From Pseudomonas aestuarii (lineage in GTDB: Bacteria > Pseudomonadota > Gammaproteobacteria > Pseudomonadales > Pseudomonadaceae), in the NCBI RefSeq assembly GCF_027988105.1, contig NZ_JAQJZJ010000001.1, forward strand, positions 372,001 through 436,000: a stretch of DNA of 64,000 nucleotides, written 5' to 3'. Position 1 is the first letter of the stretch, and every line of letters starts with the position of its first letter. This document shows, piece by piece, positions 9,746 through 18,276 of the stretch. The position numbers were made by a program, and so were the translations under genes. The notes beneath the pieces were generated by a model, which was not told where the DNA came from, did no database searches, and saw only the letters and a program-made list of their open reading frames with translations.

Positions 9746-12577
9746 ATGACCGACTACAAAGCCACGCTAAATCTGCCTGATACCAAGTTCCCGATGAAGG
9801 CCGGCCTGCCGCAGCGCGAGCCGCAGATTCTGCAGCGCTGGAACGACATGGGTCTGTATCAGAAGCTGCGGCAGCTGGGCGAAGGCCGGCCTAAGTTCGT
9901 CCTGCACGACGGCCCGCCCTATGCCAACGGCAGCATTCATATCGGTCATGCGGTCAACAAGATCCTCAAGGACATCATCACCCGCTCCAAGACCCTGTCC
10001 GGTTATGACGCCCCCTATGTGCCGGGCTGGGACTGTCACGGCCTGCCGATCGAGCACAAGGTCGAAACCACCTTTGGCAAGAATCAGCCGTCCGACCTCA
10101 CCCGCGAGCGCTGCCGTACCTATGCCGGCCAGCAGATTGAAGGGCAGAAGGCCGACTTCATCCGCCTCGGTGTGCTCGGCGACTGGAGCAACCCGTACAA
10201 GACCATGGACTTCGCCAACGAGGCCGGCGAAATCCGCGCCCTGGCCGAGATGGTCAAGCACGGCTTCGTGTTCAAGGGCCTGAAACCGGTCAACTGGTGT
10301 TTCGACTGTGGCTCGGCGCTGGCCGAAGCCGAAGTCGAATACCAGGACAAGAAATCCGACGCCATCGACGTCGCTTTCCCGGTCGAAGATGCCGACAAGC
10401 TGGCCGCCGCCTTCGGCCTGGCCAGCCTGAGCAAGCCCGCCAGCATCGTCATCTGGACCACCACGCCCTGGACCATCCCGGCCAACCAGGCGCTCAACGT
10501 GCATCCCGAGTTCAACTATGCCCTGGTCGATACCGGCGACAAGCTTCTGCTGCTGGCCGAAGAGCTGGTCGAAAGCAGCCTGCAGCGCTATGGCCTGCAG
10601 GGCGAGGTGCTCGCCATCGCCAAGGGCGAAGCGCTCGAGCTGATCCGTTTCCGCCATCCGTTCTACGAGCGTTTCGCCCCGGTCTACCTGGCCGATTATG
10701 TCGAGCTGAGCGCGGGCACCGGCATCGTCCATTCGGCGCCGGCCTACGGCGAAGACGACTTCCGCTCCTGCAAGGGTTACGGCATGAGCAATGACGACAT
10801 TCTCAGCCCGGTGCAGAGCAATGGCGTCTACGTCGAAGCGCTGCCGTTCTTCGGTGGTCAGTTCATCTGGAAGGCCAACCCGGCGATCGTCGCCAAGCTC
10901 GACGAAGTCGGCTGCCTGCTCAAGCACGAAGTCATCCAGCACAGCTACATGCACTGCTGGCGGCACAAGACCCCGCTGATCTACCGCGCCACCGCGCAGT
11001 GGTTCGTCGGCATGGACAAGCAGCCCAACGAAGGCGACACCCTGCGCGAGCGGGCCTTGGCCGCCATCGAGCAGACCGCCTTCGTGCCGGCCTGGGGCCA
11101 GGCGCGGCTGCACAGCATGATCGCCGGCCGGCCGGACTGGTGCATCTCGCGCCAGCGCAACTGGGGCGTGCCGATCCCGTTCTTCCTGCACAGGGAGAGC
11201 GGTGAGCTGCACCCGCGCACCGCCGAGCTGATGGAGGCCGTCGCGCTGCGCGTCGAGCAGGCGGGCATCGAAGCCTGGTTCAAGCTGGATGCCGCCGAAT
11301 TGCTCGGCGACGAGGCCGCGCAGTACGACAAGATCAGCGACACCCTGGACGTCTGGTTCGACTCCGGCACCACCCACTGGCACGTGCTGCGCGGTTCCCA
11401 TCCGCTCGGTCATGCCACTGGCCCGCGCGCCGACCTCTACCTGGAAGGCTCCGACCAGCACCGCGGCTGGTTCCATTCCTCCCTGCTCACCGGCAGCGCC
11501 ATCGACGGTCACGCGCCCTACAAGGAGCTGTTGACCCACGGCTTCGTGGTCGACGAGAACGGCCGCAAGATGTCCAAGTCGCTGGGCAACGTGGTTGCTC
11601 CGCAGGAAGTCAACGACAGCCTGGGTGCCGACATCCTGCGCCTGTGGGTGTCGTCCACCGACTACTCCGGCGAAATGGCCGTGTCCAAGCTGATTCTGCA
11701 GCGCAGCGCCGATTCCTACCGGCGGATTCGCAACACCGCACGCTTCCTGCTTTCCAACCTCAGCGGTTTCGACCCGGCGCAGCATGTGCTGCCCGCCGCG
11801 GACATGCTCGCCCTGGATCGCTGGGCGGTGGATCGTGCCCTCTTGCTGCAGCGTGAGATCGAGGAAGCCTACGACAGCTACCGCTTCTGGAACGTCTACC
11901 AGAAGGTGCACAACTTCTGCGTGCAGGAGCTGGGCGGTTTCTACCTCGACATCATCAAGGACCGCCAGTACACCACCGCCGCCGACAGCGTGGCGCGGCG
12001 TTCCTGCCAGACCGCGTTGTTCCATATCGCCGAGGCGCTGGTGCGCTGGATCGCCCCGGTGTTGTCCTTCACCGCCGACGAGCTGTGGCAGTACCTGCCG
12101 GGCGAACGCAACGAATCGGTGATGCTCAACGGCTGGTACCAGGGCCTGAGCGAGCTGCCACAAGATCTCGAGATGAGCCGCGAGTTCTGGGAGCGGGTCA
12201 TGGCGGTCAAGGTCGCGGTCAACAAAGAGATGGAAAACCTGCGTGCGGCCAAGGCCATCGGCGGCAACCTGCAGGCCGAGGTGACCCTCTACGCCGAAGA
12301 CAGCCTGATTGCCGACCTGAACAAGCTCGGCAACGAGCTGCGCTTCGTGTTGATCACATCCACTGCCAGCCTGGCGCCGCTAAGCAGTGCGCCGAGCGAT
12401 GCGGTGGTGACCGAAGTGCCGGGCCTCAAGCTGAAAGTGCTCAAGTCCGGCCACGCCAAGTGTGCACGCTGCTGGCATCACCGCGAAGACGTCGGGGTCA
12501 ACCCGGCTCATCCGGAGATCTGTGTCCGCTGCGTGGACAACATCGAAGGCGCCGGCGAGGTTCGTCACTATGCGTGA
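9746..12577 (+). CDS. ileS: isoleucyl-tRNA synthetase
   Basis: IleRS charges tRNA-Ile and edits mischarged valine. The 943-residue class I enzyme shows the HIGH motif within [16 protein letters not shown] near residue 60, and the KMSKS motif within [10 protein letters not shown] near 610. Between them lies the CP1 editing region with [13 protein letters not shown]-terminal zinc site is visible as CARC...CVRC near residues 900-930. The ATG at 9746 gives the typical start [13 protein letters not shown]. An in-frame extension upstream overlaps ribF and is not homologous. Confidence 0.98.
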   Translation: MTDYKATLNLPDTKFPMKAGLPQREPQILQRWNDMGLYQKLRQLGEGRPKFVLHDGPPYANGSIHIGHAVNKILKDIITRSKTLSGYDAPYVPGWDCHGLPIEHKVETTFGKNQPSDLTRERCRTYAGQQIEGQKADFIRLGVLGDWSNPYKTMDFANEAGEIRALAEMVKHGFVFKGLKPVNWCFDCGSALAEAEVEYQDKKSDAIDVAFPVEDADKLAAAFGLASLSKPASIVIWTTTPWTIPANQALNVHPEFNYALVDTGDKLLLLAEELVESSLQRYGLQGEVLAIAKGEALELIRFRHPFYERFAPVYLADYVELSAGTGIVHSAPAYGEDDFRSCKGYGMSNDDILSPVQSNGVYVEALPFFGGQFIWKANPAIVAKLDEVGCLLKHEVIQHSYMHCWRHKTPLIYRATAQWFVGMDKQPNEGDTLRERALAAIEQTAFVPAWGQARLHSMIAGRPDWCISRQRNWGVPIPFFLHRESGELHPRTAELMEAVALRVEQAGIEAWFKLDAAELLGDEAAQYDKISDTLDVWFDSGTTHWHVLRGSHPLGHATGPRADLYLEGSDQHRGWFHSSLLTGSAIDGHAPYKELLTHGFVVDENGRKMSKSLGNVVAPQEVNDSLGADILRLWVSSTDYSGEMAVSKLILQRSADSYRRIRNTARFLLSNLSGFDPAQHVLPAADMLALDRWAVDRALLLQREIEEAYDSYRFWNVYQKVHNFCVQELGGFYLDIIKDRQYTTAADSVARRSCQTALFHIAEALVRWIAPVLSFTADELWQYLPGERNESVMLNGWYQGLSELPQDLEMSREFWERVMAVKVAVNKEMENLRAAKAIGGNLQAEVTLYAEDSLIADLNKLGNELRFVLITSTASLAPLSSAPSDAVVTEVPGLKLKVLKSGHAKCARCWHHREDVGVNPAHPEICVRCVDNIEGAGEVRHYA

Positions 12578-12610
12578 TGCCCTGCGTACCGTTGCCCAGG
12601 AAGGCAGAGC

Positions 12611-13111
12611 ATGAGCGCCCGCTTCGGCCGGTTGCCCTGGCTGTGGCTGAGCCTGCTGGTGTTCGTGATCGATCAGGCCAGCAAGTTTTACTTCGACAAC
12701 GCGCTGACCCTGTACCAGCAGATCGTGGTGATTCCCGATTACTTCAGCTGGACCCTGGCCTACAACACCGGTGCGGCGTTCAGCTTCCTGGCTGGCGCCT
12801 CGGGCTGGCAGCGCTGGCTGTTCGCCTTGATCGCCATCGTCGTCAGCGCCGTGCTGGTGGTCTGGCTCAAGCGCCTGAAACCGGACGAAACCTGGCTGGC
12901 CATGGCGCTGGCGCTGGTACTCGGCGGCGCGCTGGGCAACCTGCTCGACCGGGTGATATTCGGCCATGTGGTCGACTTCATCCTGGTGCACTGGCAACAC
13001 CGCTGGTACTTCCCGGCCTTCAATATAGCGGACTCCGCCATTACCCTCGGCGCCATCCTCTTGGCGCTGGATATGTTCAAAAGCAACAAGTCCGGAGAAA
13101 CCACCCCATGA
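12611..13111 (+). CDS. lspA: lipoprotein signal peptidase (signal peptidase II)
   Basis: LspA cleaves the signal peptide of diacylglyceryl-modified prolipoproteins in the inner membrane. The 166-residue protein has four membrane helices. The conserved blocks are VIDQASK, YNTGAAFSFL, GNLLDR..FGHVVDF and FNIADSAI. The last two carry the two catalytic aspartates. It is followed by fkpB with a 4-base ATGA overlap, indicating translational coupling. Within the window its likely substrates include the lipoprotein BamD. Confidence 0.98.
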   Translation: MSARFGRLPWLWLSLLVFVIDQASKFYFDNALTLYQQIVVIPDYFSWTLAYNTGAAFSFLAGASGWQRWLFALIAIVVSAVLVVWLKRLKPDETWLAMALALVLGGALGNLLDRVIFGHVVDFILVHWQHRWYFPAFNIADSAITLGAILLALDMFKSNKSGETTP

Positions 13112-13545
13112 CTGATGTACGTATCGGCCCGGACAGGGAAGTCACCCTGCACTTCGCCCTCAAGCTGGAAAACGGCGACGTGGTCGACAGCACGTTCGAC
13201 AAGCAGCCCGCCACCTTCAAGGTCGGCGACGGCAATTTGTTGCCGGGTTTCGAGTCCGCATTGTTCGGCTTCAAGGCGGGCGACAAGCGCACCGTGCAGG
13301 TGTTGCCTGAACATGGCTTCGGCCAGCCCAACCCACAAAACGTGCAGATCATGCCGCGTAGCCAGTTCAAGGACATGGAGCTCTCCGATGGCTTGCTGGT
13401 GATCTTCAACGACGCCGCCAATGCCGAGCTGCCGGGCGTGGTCAAGGTCTTCGACGACAACCAGGTGACCATCGACTTCAATCACCCGCTGGCCGGCAAG
13501 ACCCTGAGCTTCGACGTCGAGATCATCGCGGTCAAGGCGCTCTGA
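13108..13545 (+). CDS. fkpB: FKBP-type peptidyl-prolyl isomerase, SlpA/FkpB type
   Basis: This 145-residue protein is of the short, SlyD/SlpA-like FKBP class with an insert-in-flap domain. Its FKBP core is split: GPDREVTLHFALKLENGD and VDSTFD...FKVGDGNLLPGFE lie N-terminal, the flap insertion spans about residues 70-120, and DFNHPLAGKTLSFDVEI closes the core. No signal peptide is present. It starts within the lspA stop codon (ATGA), as in the usual ileS-lspA-fkpB-ispH cluster. Both a folding catalyst and a chaperone role are known for the class. Confidence 0.95.
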   Translation: MTDVRIGPDREVTLHFALKLENGDVVDSTFDKQPATFKVGDGNLLPGFESALFGFKAGDKRTVQVLPEHGFGQPNPQNVQIMPRSQFKDMELSDGLLVIFNDAANAELPGVVKVFDDNQVTIDFNHPLAGKTLSFDVEIIAVKAL

Positions 13546-13698
13546 GGCTCTAGCTGCAGGGTGAACCCGGTTCCTTCTGTGTCGATGGCGACAGGTCCGT
13601 CTCGGCAATCCCCGGCGGTTGCCACGCGGAGCCTGGGATCGTACAGGCGTCCCGCGTTACACTCTTCATCCTCAAGTTTCCGCGTGCCGAGAGCCACC

Positions 13699-14643
13699 AT
13701 GCATATCAAACTCGCCAATCCCCGCGGCTTCTGCGCCGGTGTCGACCGCGCCATCGAAATCGTCAACCGTGCCCTGGAAGTCTTCGGGCCGCCGATCTAT
13801 GTGCGTCATGAAGTGGTGCACAACAAGTTCGTGGTCGAGGACCTGCGCGCACGCGGCGCCATCTTCGTCGAAGAGCTGGATCAGATCCCCGACGACGTCA
13901 TCGTCATCTTCAGCGCCCACGGCGTATCCCAGGCCGTGCGCAATGAGGCCGAGCAGCGCGGCCTGAAGATCTTCGACGCCACCTGTCCCCTGGTGACCAA
14001 GGTGCACATGGAAGTGGTGCGCTACAGCCGCGAAGGTCGCGAATGCATCCTGATCGGCCACGCCGGCCACCCGGAAGTCGAAGGCACCATGGGCCAGTAT
14101 GTCGCCAGCAACGGCGGCGCCATCTACCTGGTGGAAGACGAGGCCGATGTCGAGCGCCTGCAGGTGCACAACCCGGAGGCACTGGCCTTCGTCACCCAGA
14201 CCACCTTGTCGATGGACGACACCAGCAAGGTCATCGACGCCCTGCGCGCCAAGTTCCCGGCCATCGGCGGGCCACGCAAGGACGACATCTGCTACGCCAC
14301 CCAGAACCGCCAGGATGCGGTCAAGCAACTCGCCGCCGAGTGCGACGTGCTGCTGGTGGTCGGCAGCCCCAACAGCTCCAACTCCAACCGCCTGCGCGAA
14401 CTGGCCGAGCGCATGGGCACCCCGGCCTACCTGATCGACGGCGCCGAAGACCTCAAGCGCGAATGGTTCGACGGCGTTGCCGGCATCGGCATCACCGCTG
14501 GCGCCTCGGCCCCAGAAGTGCTGGTGCGCGGCGTCGTCAGTCAATTGCAAGCCTGGGGTGCGACAGGCGAGAGCGAACTGGCCGGGCGGCCGGAGAATGT
14601 TACCTTCTCCATGCCCAAGGAATTGCGCGTTCAGCAGCTTTGA
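13699..14643 (+). CDS. ispH: 4-hydroxy-3-methylbut-2-enyl diphosphate reductase
   Basis: IspH performs the last step of the MEP isoprenoid pathway, reducing HMBPP to IPP and DMAPP with a [4Fe-4S] cluster. The 314-residue protein shows the three conserved cysteines: Cys12 in [12 protein letters not shown], one in FDATCPLV, and one in [11 protein letters not shown]. The substrate-binding [10 protein letters not shown] segment is also present. GAGAGCC lies four bases before the ATG at 13699. It supplies isoprenoid units for the polyprenyl made by IspB at the other end of this block. Confidence 0.98.
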   Translation: MHIKLANPRGFCAGVDRAIEIVNRALEVFGPPIYVRHEVVHNKFVVEDLRARGAIFVEELDQIPDDVIVIFSAHGVSQAVRNEAEQRGLKIFDATCPLVTKVHMEVVRYSREGRECILIGHAGHPEVEGTMGQYVASNGGAIYLVEDEADVERLQVHNPEALAFVTQTTLSMDDTSKVIDALRAKFPAIGGPRKDDICYATQNRQDAVKQLAAECDVLLVVGSPNSSNSNRLRELAERMGTPAYLIDGAEDLKREWFDGVAGIGITAGASAPEVLVRGVVSQLQAWGATGESELAGRPENVTFSMPKELRVQQL

Positions 14644-14665
14644 CCGCCGGAGTTGGGCTTAGCGA

Positions 14666-14825
14666 ATAGGGCGGTCCGGGTGGCGTTCCGCTCGGAGCGC
14701 AGCGACAGCCGGCCAACGTCGGTGCCACACCGCCGAACCAGGGCGCACTGCCTGCGGGTAGGGCGGTCCGGGCGGCGTTCCGATCGGCGCGAAGCGACAA
14801 CCCGCCAGCTTGTATGTCGCGCCTG
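14666..14825. repeat. two direct copies of the GC-rich 'GCGACAACCCGCC' repeat family
   Basis: TAGGGCGGTCCGGGTGGCGT...AGCGCAGCGACAGCCGGCC and TAGGGCGGTCCGGGCGGCGT...GCGAAGCGACAACCCGCC occur about 93 bases apart, separated by GCGCACTGCCTGCGG. Related copies lie near 35.3, 38.6, 45.0, 48.3-48.7, 59.5 and 63.3-63.5 kb. Confidence 0.7.
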
Positions 14826-14861
14826 TGACCCATTGCACGCCGTCCGTGCTCGCATGTCGCT

Positions 14862-15377
14862 TCAGCAATAATCCGGCTCATCCCTGGCCCGTCTCAACCT
14901 GCCGCTGGCGCTCAACACCAAACGCCTGACCGCCTGTTTGCCGGTCGCGTGACAGAGCGTCAGCGTTCCCGCCTGAAAGGCCCCGCCCAGCAGCTTGGCG
15001 TTGCCCAGCGGGGTGTAGCGCACATAGCGCCGGACCGGCGTATTGCCCTTGGCGATCACCCCCGTGGGCAGCGACGGCTCCTGCCTGAGCAAGGGCTCGC
15101 CTTCATCGAGTTGACCGTTGTTGTCCAGGTCGACGAACACCCGCCAGCCACTGGCCCAGTCGCCATCGACGTTGTCGACCAGCACCGGCTGGCGTCGCTT
15201 GATCGATTCGCTGCGGGCCAGGGACAGGTTCGCCGCCAGGGTATTGCTGGCACTGACCAGCTGTTGATTGCCCAGGAACTGCTGCGCTCCCGGCACGCCG
15301 ACAGTCGCCAGCAGCGTAAGGATGCTCAGTGAGGTAAGCAGTTCGACAAGGGTGAAACCGTAGGCGTGGCGGTACAT
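14862..15377 (-). CDS. fimT: type IV minor pilin FimT (GspH family)
   Basis: This 171-residue prepilin has a 7-residue leader ending in Gly and then FTLVELLTSLSIL, the PilD cleavage and N-methylation site with Glu at position 5. The C-terminal part has the GspH-type beta domain with two cysteines (LTLCHATG and the terminal DYC). The tail reads GRLRRAR (from residue 159), which matches the GRxR motif linked to DNA binding by FimT in natural transformation. It is transcribed away from the first minor pilin operon. PAO1 has fimT in the same neighbourhood, between thiO and fimU. Confidence 0.88.
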   Translation of the reverse strand: MYRHAYGFTLVELLTSLSILTLLATVGVPGAQQFLGNQQLVSASNTLAANLSLARSESIKRRQPVLVDNVDGDWASGWRVFVDLDNNGQLDEGEPLLRQEPSLPTGVIAKGNTPVRRYVRYTPLGNAKLLGGAFQAGTLTLCHATGKQAVRRLVLSASGRLRRARDEPDYC

Positions 15378-15732
15378 GGCGTCCGTGCCTCTTTCTTGAG
15401 TTACCCTGCCATCCTGGTAGGGAGTGTGCCGGTCGTCTCCGTCCCGGCTCCGGTGGTCGCGCCGGCCGGGGTGTTTTCCACGTCCGGCCTATAAGCTCTA
15501 GCCGGGAAACCGCTTTTTGCAAGGCGAGCGCGTAAGAAGAGCAAGAAATGGCCAAGGAAAGCGGCCGAGTAAAGCTGCTAGATTCGCCTGAATCGATGGA
15601 CATGGCCGTCCGTAAGTGGAAAAGCGCCAACTGTCGAAACTCCGCACTGGTTAGCGGTATTCCAGTGCAATGATTCGTACCCTACCGGCGCATGGGTAGG
15701 GCATGTGACTGAAACCGAGCGCGAGAGGGAAT
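15378..15732. other. intergenic region between fimT and the first minor pilin operon
   Basis: These 355 bases must hold the divergent promoters. I see no sigma54-type GG-N10-GC pair with good context and no AlgR-like box as strong as those upstream of the second operon. A small hairpin, CCCTACC...GGTAGGG (about 15679-15700), stands just before the first pilin gene. No coding potential was found. Confidence 0.5.
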
Positions 15733-16140
15733 ATGGTGAAGCGAACTGGGCAGCGGGGTTTTAGCCTGATCGAGTTGATGACCGTGATTGTTATCATCGG
15801 CATTCTGGCGGCGATTGCCATACCGAACTATCAGGCATACATCATCAAGAGCAACCGCGCCGCAGCGCAGGCGGCGATGATGGATATCGCCAACCGCGAA
15901 CAACAACTGCTGCTAGCTAACCGCGCCTATGTTGCCGCGGCTGATGCCGCCGCTTTTCAAGCCAGTACCGGATACGTGTTACCTGCCGACGTGTCCGCTA
16001 AATATGGCTTCAAGATCGTCCTGGGTGCGGGGGCGGAGCCTTCCTTTACGATCACATTCGTACCGACGGGGGGACAGGCCGGCGATGGTAATCTGACGCT
16101 CAATAGTCAAGGGGCCAAGACGCCACCGGAGAAGTGGTGA
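15733..16140 (+). CDS. type IV minor pilin, PilE-like (first minor pilin operon)
   Basis: This 135-residue prepilin has a short basic leader ending QRG, then [27 protein letters not shown], a full class IVa pilin helix with Glu5 (shown in two parts: FSLIELMTVIV and the Pro22 region AIPNYQAY). The C-terminal domain, about 80 residues, is small and lacks the cysteine pair of typical PilE. GAGAGGGA precedes the ATG. It opens an operon in which each following gene overlaps or nearly touches the previous one. Its position first in the operon differs from pilE in the second operon, which is last. Confidence 0.85.
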   Translation: MVKRTGQRGFSLIELMTVIVIIGILAAIAIPNYQAYIIKSNRAAAQAAMMDIANREQQLLLANRAYVAAADAAAFQASTGYVLPADVSAKYGFKIVLGAGAEPSFTITFVPTGGQAGDGNLTLNSQGAKTPPEKW

Positions 16141-16142
16141 CC

Positions 16143-16706
16143 ATGCTTATGCCGCTAATCAGACGTAACCAGCGCGGCGTCACCCTGATCGAGGTGCTGG
16201 TCACCGTGATTATTCTTTCCATCGGTTTGCTGGGTATCGCGGGGTTGCAGTCGCGGTTGCAGCAGTCCGAGATGGAGGCCTATCAGCGCTCCCAGGCTCT
16301 GTTGCTGCTCAACGACATGACCAATCGCTTAGCCACTAATCGCGCGAAGGCGATTACCTATGAAACCAGCCTGGATGGTATTGGTGTTGGTTCAGTCTGT
16401 GAAACAGGCACTGCCACCCAGCAACAAGTGGACGCGGGTGAGTGGTGTAATTCTTTGCAGGGGGCGGCGGAGCTGGATGGCACTAGCAAGCTTGGTGCCA
16501 TGATTGGTGGGCGCGGTTGTGTCGAGGTTTTGGGCGGTGGTTCTTATCGGGTAAGTGTGGCATGGCAGGGGCTTGCGCCTTTGTCGGTGCCCGCCAACTC
16601 CGCCTGTGGTGCCGGAAAATACAATGGGGCGTTTGGCTCAAGTTGCACTGCGGATCTGTGCCGGCGTGCAGTGAGCACCATAATCAGGGTGGCTGACTTG
16701 AAATGA
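16143..16706 (+). CDS. type IV minor pilin, PilV-like (first operon)
   Basis: This 187-residue prepilin has the leader ...RNQRG, then VTLIEVLVTVIILSIGLLG, the PilV/GspI-type N-terminus with Glu5. The globular part contains several cysteines (SVCETG, EWCNS, RGCVE, SACGAG, SSCTADLC), many more than in the second-operon PilV. The start at 16143 is chosen because GGAGAAG lies eight bases upstream. Earlier GTG codons at 16134/16137 overlap the preceding gene. The stop overlaps the next ATG. As a minor pilin it should help prime pilus assembly at the tip. Confidence 0.85.
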   Translation: MLMPLIRRNQRGVTLIEVLVTVIILSIGLLGIAGLQSRLQQSEMEAYQRSQALLLLNDMTNRLATNRAKAITYETSLDGIGVGSVCETGTATQQQVDAGEWCNSLQGAAELDGTSKLGAMIGGRGCVEVLGGGSYRVSVAWQGLAPLSVPANSACGAGKYNGAFGSSCTADLCRRAVSTIIRVADLK

Positions 16707-17758
16707 AAACACAGAGCCAGAAATTACCAATAGCACGTCGGGTGCCCAAAGCTGCCCGAGGCTTTAGCCTCATTGAGCTGATGGTGGCCATGATTATCAG
16801 CTTGCTGATCATGGGCGCGATACTCACGCTCTTTCTCGATGTCACCCGCACCAACGACGAAATGGCCAAGACCAATGTGTTGATCGAGAACGGACGTTTT
16901 TCATTGCAGCTCATGCAGTCGGATGTTCAGCACGCAGGCTTTTGGGGGGAGTTAGACAATAATATCGATCCACCAACGGCTATCCCCGATCCTTGTGCGG
17001 TTGCTGGCTGGAACGCGGCTTATAAGACCAACCTTATCGGTATTCCAGTGCAATCCTTTCCTGATGCTACGGGGCTGGCAGGTTGTGGCGTGACGGGCGT
17101 ATTGGCCAACAGCGATGTGTTGATGGTGCGTCACGCCAATACCTGTGTGAAAGGTGCGACGGGTTGTGATGGTGGTAGCGATACGGGTTGGCATATTCAG
17201 GTCTCGGGGTGCCGAAATGTCGGCACAGAAGATCCATACGTGATTGATAAGACGACTTTTCCCCTAAGAACCAAGACTTGCAGTTTGACTCCGCCGATCG
17301 ACCTTGCGCCACAGCGCAAGGTCGTATCGAAACTCTATTACCTGGCTAACAGTGGCGGTGTGCCTACGCTGATGCGCGTAGAACTAGTCAATGGCGCCTA
17401 TGCCGATCCACAACCCCTGATTGAGGGGGTAGAGAGTTTTCGCGTTGAACTTGGGCTGGACACCAAGGGTAAAAACGGACTTCCTATCAGTGCAAGTAAC
17501 CCCGGCGATGGCAGTGCGGATGAGTTCAAGCGCTGTACTGCGCTGACCCCTTGCGTGCTGGATGACTTGGCCAATGTGGTGGCAGTCAAACTTTATGTAC
17601 TGGTACGCAATACAGTAGCGACGCGTGGTTATACAGATACAAAGGCATACCAGCTAGGCAGCATAGCGGTTGCCGCGGCCAATGACGGTTTCAAGCGTCA
17701 CGTATTTTCCACTACCGTACGACTAGTCAACCCTTCAAGCCGCCGGGAGATCCCATGA
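16703..17758 (+). CDS. type IV minor pilin, PilW-like (first operon)
   Basis: This 351-residue prepilin has a leader ending AARG, then FSLIELMVAMIISLLIMGA. This is the PilW/GspJ-type start. The large beta-rich globular domain resembles PilW, with a recognisable late segment PLIEGVESFRVELGLD and several cysteines. The ATG overlaps the PilV-like stop (ATGA), and its own stop overlaps the next gene. PilW-type pilins bridge other minor pilins to PilY1 in the tip complex. The first-operon copy is only moderately similar by eye to the second-operon PilW at 23232. Confidence 0.87.
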   Translation: MKTQSQKLPIARRVPKAARGFSLIELMVAMIISLLIMGAILTLFLDVTRTNDEMAKTNVLIENGRFSLQLMQSDVQHAGFWGELDNNIDPPTAIPDPCAVAGWNAAYKTNLIGIPVQSFPDATGLAGCGVTGVLANSDVLMVRHANTCVKGATGCDGGSDTGWHIQVSGCRNVGTEDPYVIDKTTFPLRTKTCSLTPPIDLAPQRKVVSKLYYLANSGGVPTLMRVELVNGAYADPQPLIEGVESFRVELGLDTKGKNGLPISASNPGDGSADEFKRCTALTPCVLDDLANVVAVKLYVLVRNTVATRGYTDTKAYQLGSIAVAAANDGFKRHVFSTTVRLVNPSSRREIP

Positions 17759-18243
17759 GTAAAAGCGCTCAGAGATATGCTCAGCAAGGTGCAACCCTTA
17801 TTGTGGGTTTGATCATGCTGCTGCTGCTTACGCTGATGGTTAGCAGTGCATTTATGTTAAGCGGGGTTAATCTCTCGGCTGTGAATAACTTACAGTTGCG
17901 AGATGAGGCAACTGCTGCGGCTAATGCGGCGCTTGAAGAAGTACTCAGCTCATCGACAACCTTCACCGCGCCGGCGGCTCAAAGCATTACTGTAGGGCAG
18001 GACACTGTAAGTGTGGCGCCTGCTGTGTGCATACGGGCAGTTGATGTTAAAACTGACAGTAGCGCTGACGCAACGCCGAACATACTTATAGAAGGTACGC
18101 CAGGTTCTGGTGGCGCGACGGGCTACCAAGACACTTATTGGAATATTGTGGCCACTGTCGATAATGCCGCAACCGGCGTTAATGTGGCGGTGAACCAAGG
18201 TGTGAAAATCAGGCTCCCGGCTAGTCCTAATCCGTGTCCTTAA
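17755..18243 (+). CDS. type IV minor pilin, PilX-like (first operon)
   Basis: This 162-residue protein has QQG followed by ATLIVGLIMLLLLTLMV. It is a prepilin-like segment without Glu at position 5, as expected of the PilX/GspK class at the pilus tip. The rest is a small acidic domain with two cysteines (AVCIRA, NPCP). It overlaps PilW by four bases. Codon use and base composition become visibly AT-richer here than in surrounding housekeeping genes, continuing through the following pilY1-like gene. Confidence 0.8.
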   Translation: MSKSAQRYAQQGATLIVGLIMLLLLTLMVSSAFMLSGVNLSAVNNLQLRDEATAAANAALEEVLSSSTTFTAPAAQSITVGQDTVSVAPAVCIRAVDVKTDSSADATPNILIEGTPGSGGATGYQDTYWNIVATVDNAATGVNVAVNQGVKIRLPASPNPCP

Positions 18244-18276
18244 TTTGACCAGTTTTGTTGTTAAGAGGTGCCGCTC

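Noticed and set aside
9767..12163. A 798-codon open frame opposite ileS
   Set aside because: It is a shadow of ileS with Val/Gly/Leu/Gln-rich composition and no recognisable domain.
12085..13107. Upstream in-frame continuation of fkpB through lspA and the end of ileS
   Set aside because: The residues are a +1 shadow of ileS and lspA. The true FkpB start is the ATG overlapping the lspA stop.
15378..15732. A sigma54 promoter for the first minor pilin operon
   Set aside because: Several GG...GC pairs were tried (near 15503, 15550 and 15655), but none has the required 10-base spacing with a TTGC context.
15655..17055. The string CGGTATTCCAGTGCAAT occurs at about 15656 and 17038
   Set aside because: A 17-base match is near what chance allows in 64 kb. 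One copy is within coding sequence and no other structure supports it as a site.
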